Shown here: in pieces, positions 63,482-64,000 of the stretch
How positions within the stretch are numbered: the first letter of the stretch is position 1
How the letters are laid out: the number at the start of each line of letters is the position of its first letter
Source of the DNA: Flavobacterium fryxellicola
GTDB taxonomy: Bacteria; Bacteroidota; Bacteroidia; Flavobacteriales; Flavobacteriaceae
NCBI RefSeq assembly: GCF_900143245.1
Contig: NZ_FRDK01000004.1
Location: forward strand, 62,001-126,000
Direction of reading: 5' to 3'
DNA: 64,000 nt
The notes under the pieces: model-generated
Seen by the model: the letters and a program-made list of their open reading frames with translations, nothing else
What the model was told of the DNA's origin: nothing
Database searches by the model: none
Position numbers and translations under genes: made by a program

Positions 63482-63511
63482 CCTGCAGAAGAAATTTTGC
63501 AGGTTTTTTTT
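63482..63511 (+). terminator. Terminator of ychF
   Basis: CCTGCA (63482-63487) pairs with TGCAGG (63498-63503), then eight T residues. Palindromic element B begins on the next base. Confidence 0.75.
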
Positions 63512-63655
63512 GTACCTAATCCAGCTTTACACTTCAAGATTTTCCCATCAATCTCTTTTTTCTAAGTCATAAAAGGAGCTTCCGTTGGTCGCTCTTTTAT
63601 GACAAGAAAAAATAAGATTGATTTGAAAAATGCTTTCCGTTTCAATCTGGGGTAA
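63512..63655. repeat. Dispersed palindromic element, copy B
   Basis: Copy B of the element at 25167-25312. It forms a hairpin: the arm from AATCTCTTTTTTCTAAG to AAAAGGAGC pairs with GCTCTTTTATGAC to AATAAGATT. The basal pairs TACC and GGTA replace TGCC and GGCA of copy A, preserving pairing. It sits right after the ychF terminator; the 337-base gap 63438-63774 holds nothing else recognised. Confidence 0.8.
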
Positions 63656-63774
63656 AAGTGATGCAGATAAAAATAAAGACTCGTTTTTACTTATTTATTT
63701 TGTAATCTGTGAATCAGTGGCTAATTATTTTATTACTGTTTTATTTTTACTACTTTTAACAAAAACGAACTATC

Positions 63775-64000
63775 ATGAAAATAATCGCCTTTGGCGCAAG
63801 CCCTAGTAAGAATTCTATCAATAAGAAATTAGCGACCTACGCGGCTCATTTATTTGAAAATGGGGAAGTTGAAGTTTTGGATTTAAATGATTTCCAAATG
63901 CCAATTTATAGCGTGGATATCGAAGAAGAAATAGGACAGCATGCATTGGCGCAAGCGTTTTTAGATAAAATTGCTACTGCTGATATTGTAGTGGTTTCCA
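63775..64000 (+). CDS. NADPH-dependent FMN reductase family protein (partial)
   Basis: The first 75 residues of a flavodoxin-fold oxidoreductase, cut by the window end. MKIIAFGASPSKNSINKKLA has the conserved strand and phosphate-binding loop (SPSKNSIN); VLDLNDFQMPIYSVDIE and ATADIVVVS are also typical of NAD(P)H-dependent FMN reductases. It transfers electrons from NAD(P)H to flavin or quinone substrates. Confidence 0.85.
   Translation, partial: MKIIAFGASPSKNSINKKLATYAAHLFENGEVEVLDLNDFQMPIYSVDIEEEIGQHALAQAFLDKIATADIVVVS

Noticed and set aside
1-64000. tRNA, rRNA, CRISPR and insertion sequences
   Set aside because: No T-loop-like GTTCGAATCC motif, rRNA segment, regular spaced repeat or transposase frame was found by reading; a covariance search would be more sensitive for tRNAs.

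Overview
The window is chromosomal DNA of a member of the Bacteroidota, almost certainly a Flavobacterium or a close relative. Evidence: the sequence is strongly AT-rich; TANNTTTG -7 promoter boxes sit upstream of many genes; Shine-Dalgarno sequences are weak or absent; and the protein families are typical of the group (7TM-DISM hybrid kinase, YfhO, DUF4834, DUF6146, DUF6787, SusC/RagA-type TonB receptor, serine palmitoyltransferase-like enzyme). I saw no rRNA, tRNA, CRISPR array, prophage or insertion sequence.

Layout. 1-2440: a non-coding stretch with two good terminators and a diverged repeat pair, then a heavily frameshifted FMN-binding glutamate synthase pseudogene. 2613-12007: hybrid sensor kinase, NYN/LOTUS protein, DUF2157 + GDYXXLXY pair, sphingolipid or sulfonolipid synthase, a lipoprotein gene broken by one in-frame stop, a YghO-like acyltransferase and a beta-barrel transporter. 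12130-18970: surface glycan genes (YfhO, family-4 glycosyltransferase, Wzx-like flippase) interrupted by a small overlapping gene pair that contains a nucleotidyltransferase. 18976-25917: uvrA, a GH3 remnant beside an intact GH16 laminarinase, an ECF sigma factor, nth and bcp. 26010-36712: a conserved 486-residue orphan, an MBL hydrolase, an operon with a BatA-like protein, a dihydroorotase homologue lacking its HxH metal motif and an esterase, then a lactonase and a DEAD-box helicase.

36812-50138 is the most interesting part: ten consecutive minus-strand genes form two related five-gene modules. Module B (transcribed first) is receiver, membrane-anchored HEAT-repeat protein, processive family-2 glycosyltransferase, LTA-synthase-like sulfatase fused to TPRs, TPR-YaiO outer-membrane barrel. 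Module A is HEAT, family-2 glycosyltransferase, TPR-YaiO barrel, DUF4838 glycosidase-like protein, receiver. Genes within each module overlap or nearly touch, and a 15-bp terminator hairpin separates the modules. The parts (inner-membrane polymerase, TPR plus barrel, a periplasmic modifying or trimming enzyme, dedicated response regulators) look like a duplicated synthase-dependent exopolysaccharide export system, with a HEAT protein in place of the usual cyclic-di-GMP receptor. This function is inferred.

50533-64000: TIGR02757 protein, LolD-like ATPase, periplasmic MsrA, small membrane proteins, a serine pathway cluster (serC and a serA-like dehydrogenase) beside an acyl-CoA reductase and divergent to a 2[4Fe-4S] ferredoxin, a methyltransferase, a TonB-dependent receptor, ychF and the start of an FMN reductase. 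A dispersed palindromic element of about 145 bp occurs twice (25167 and 63512), with compensatory changes in its stems. Four broken genes in one window suggest ongoing gene loss in this lineage.
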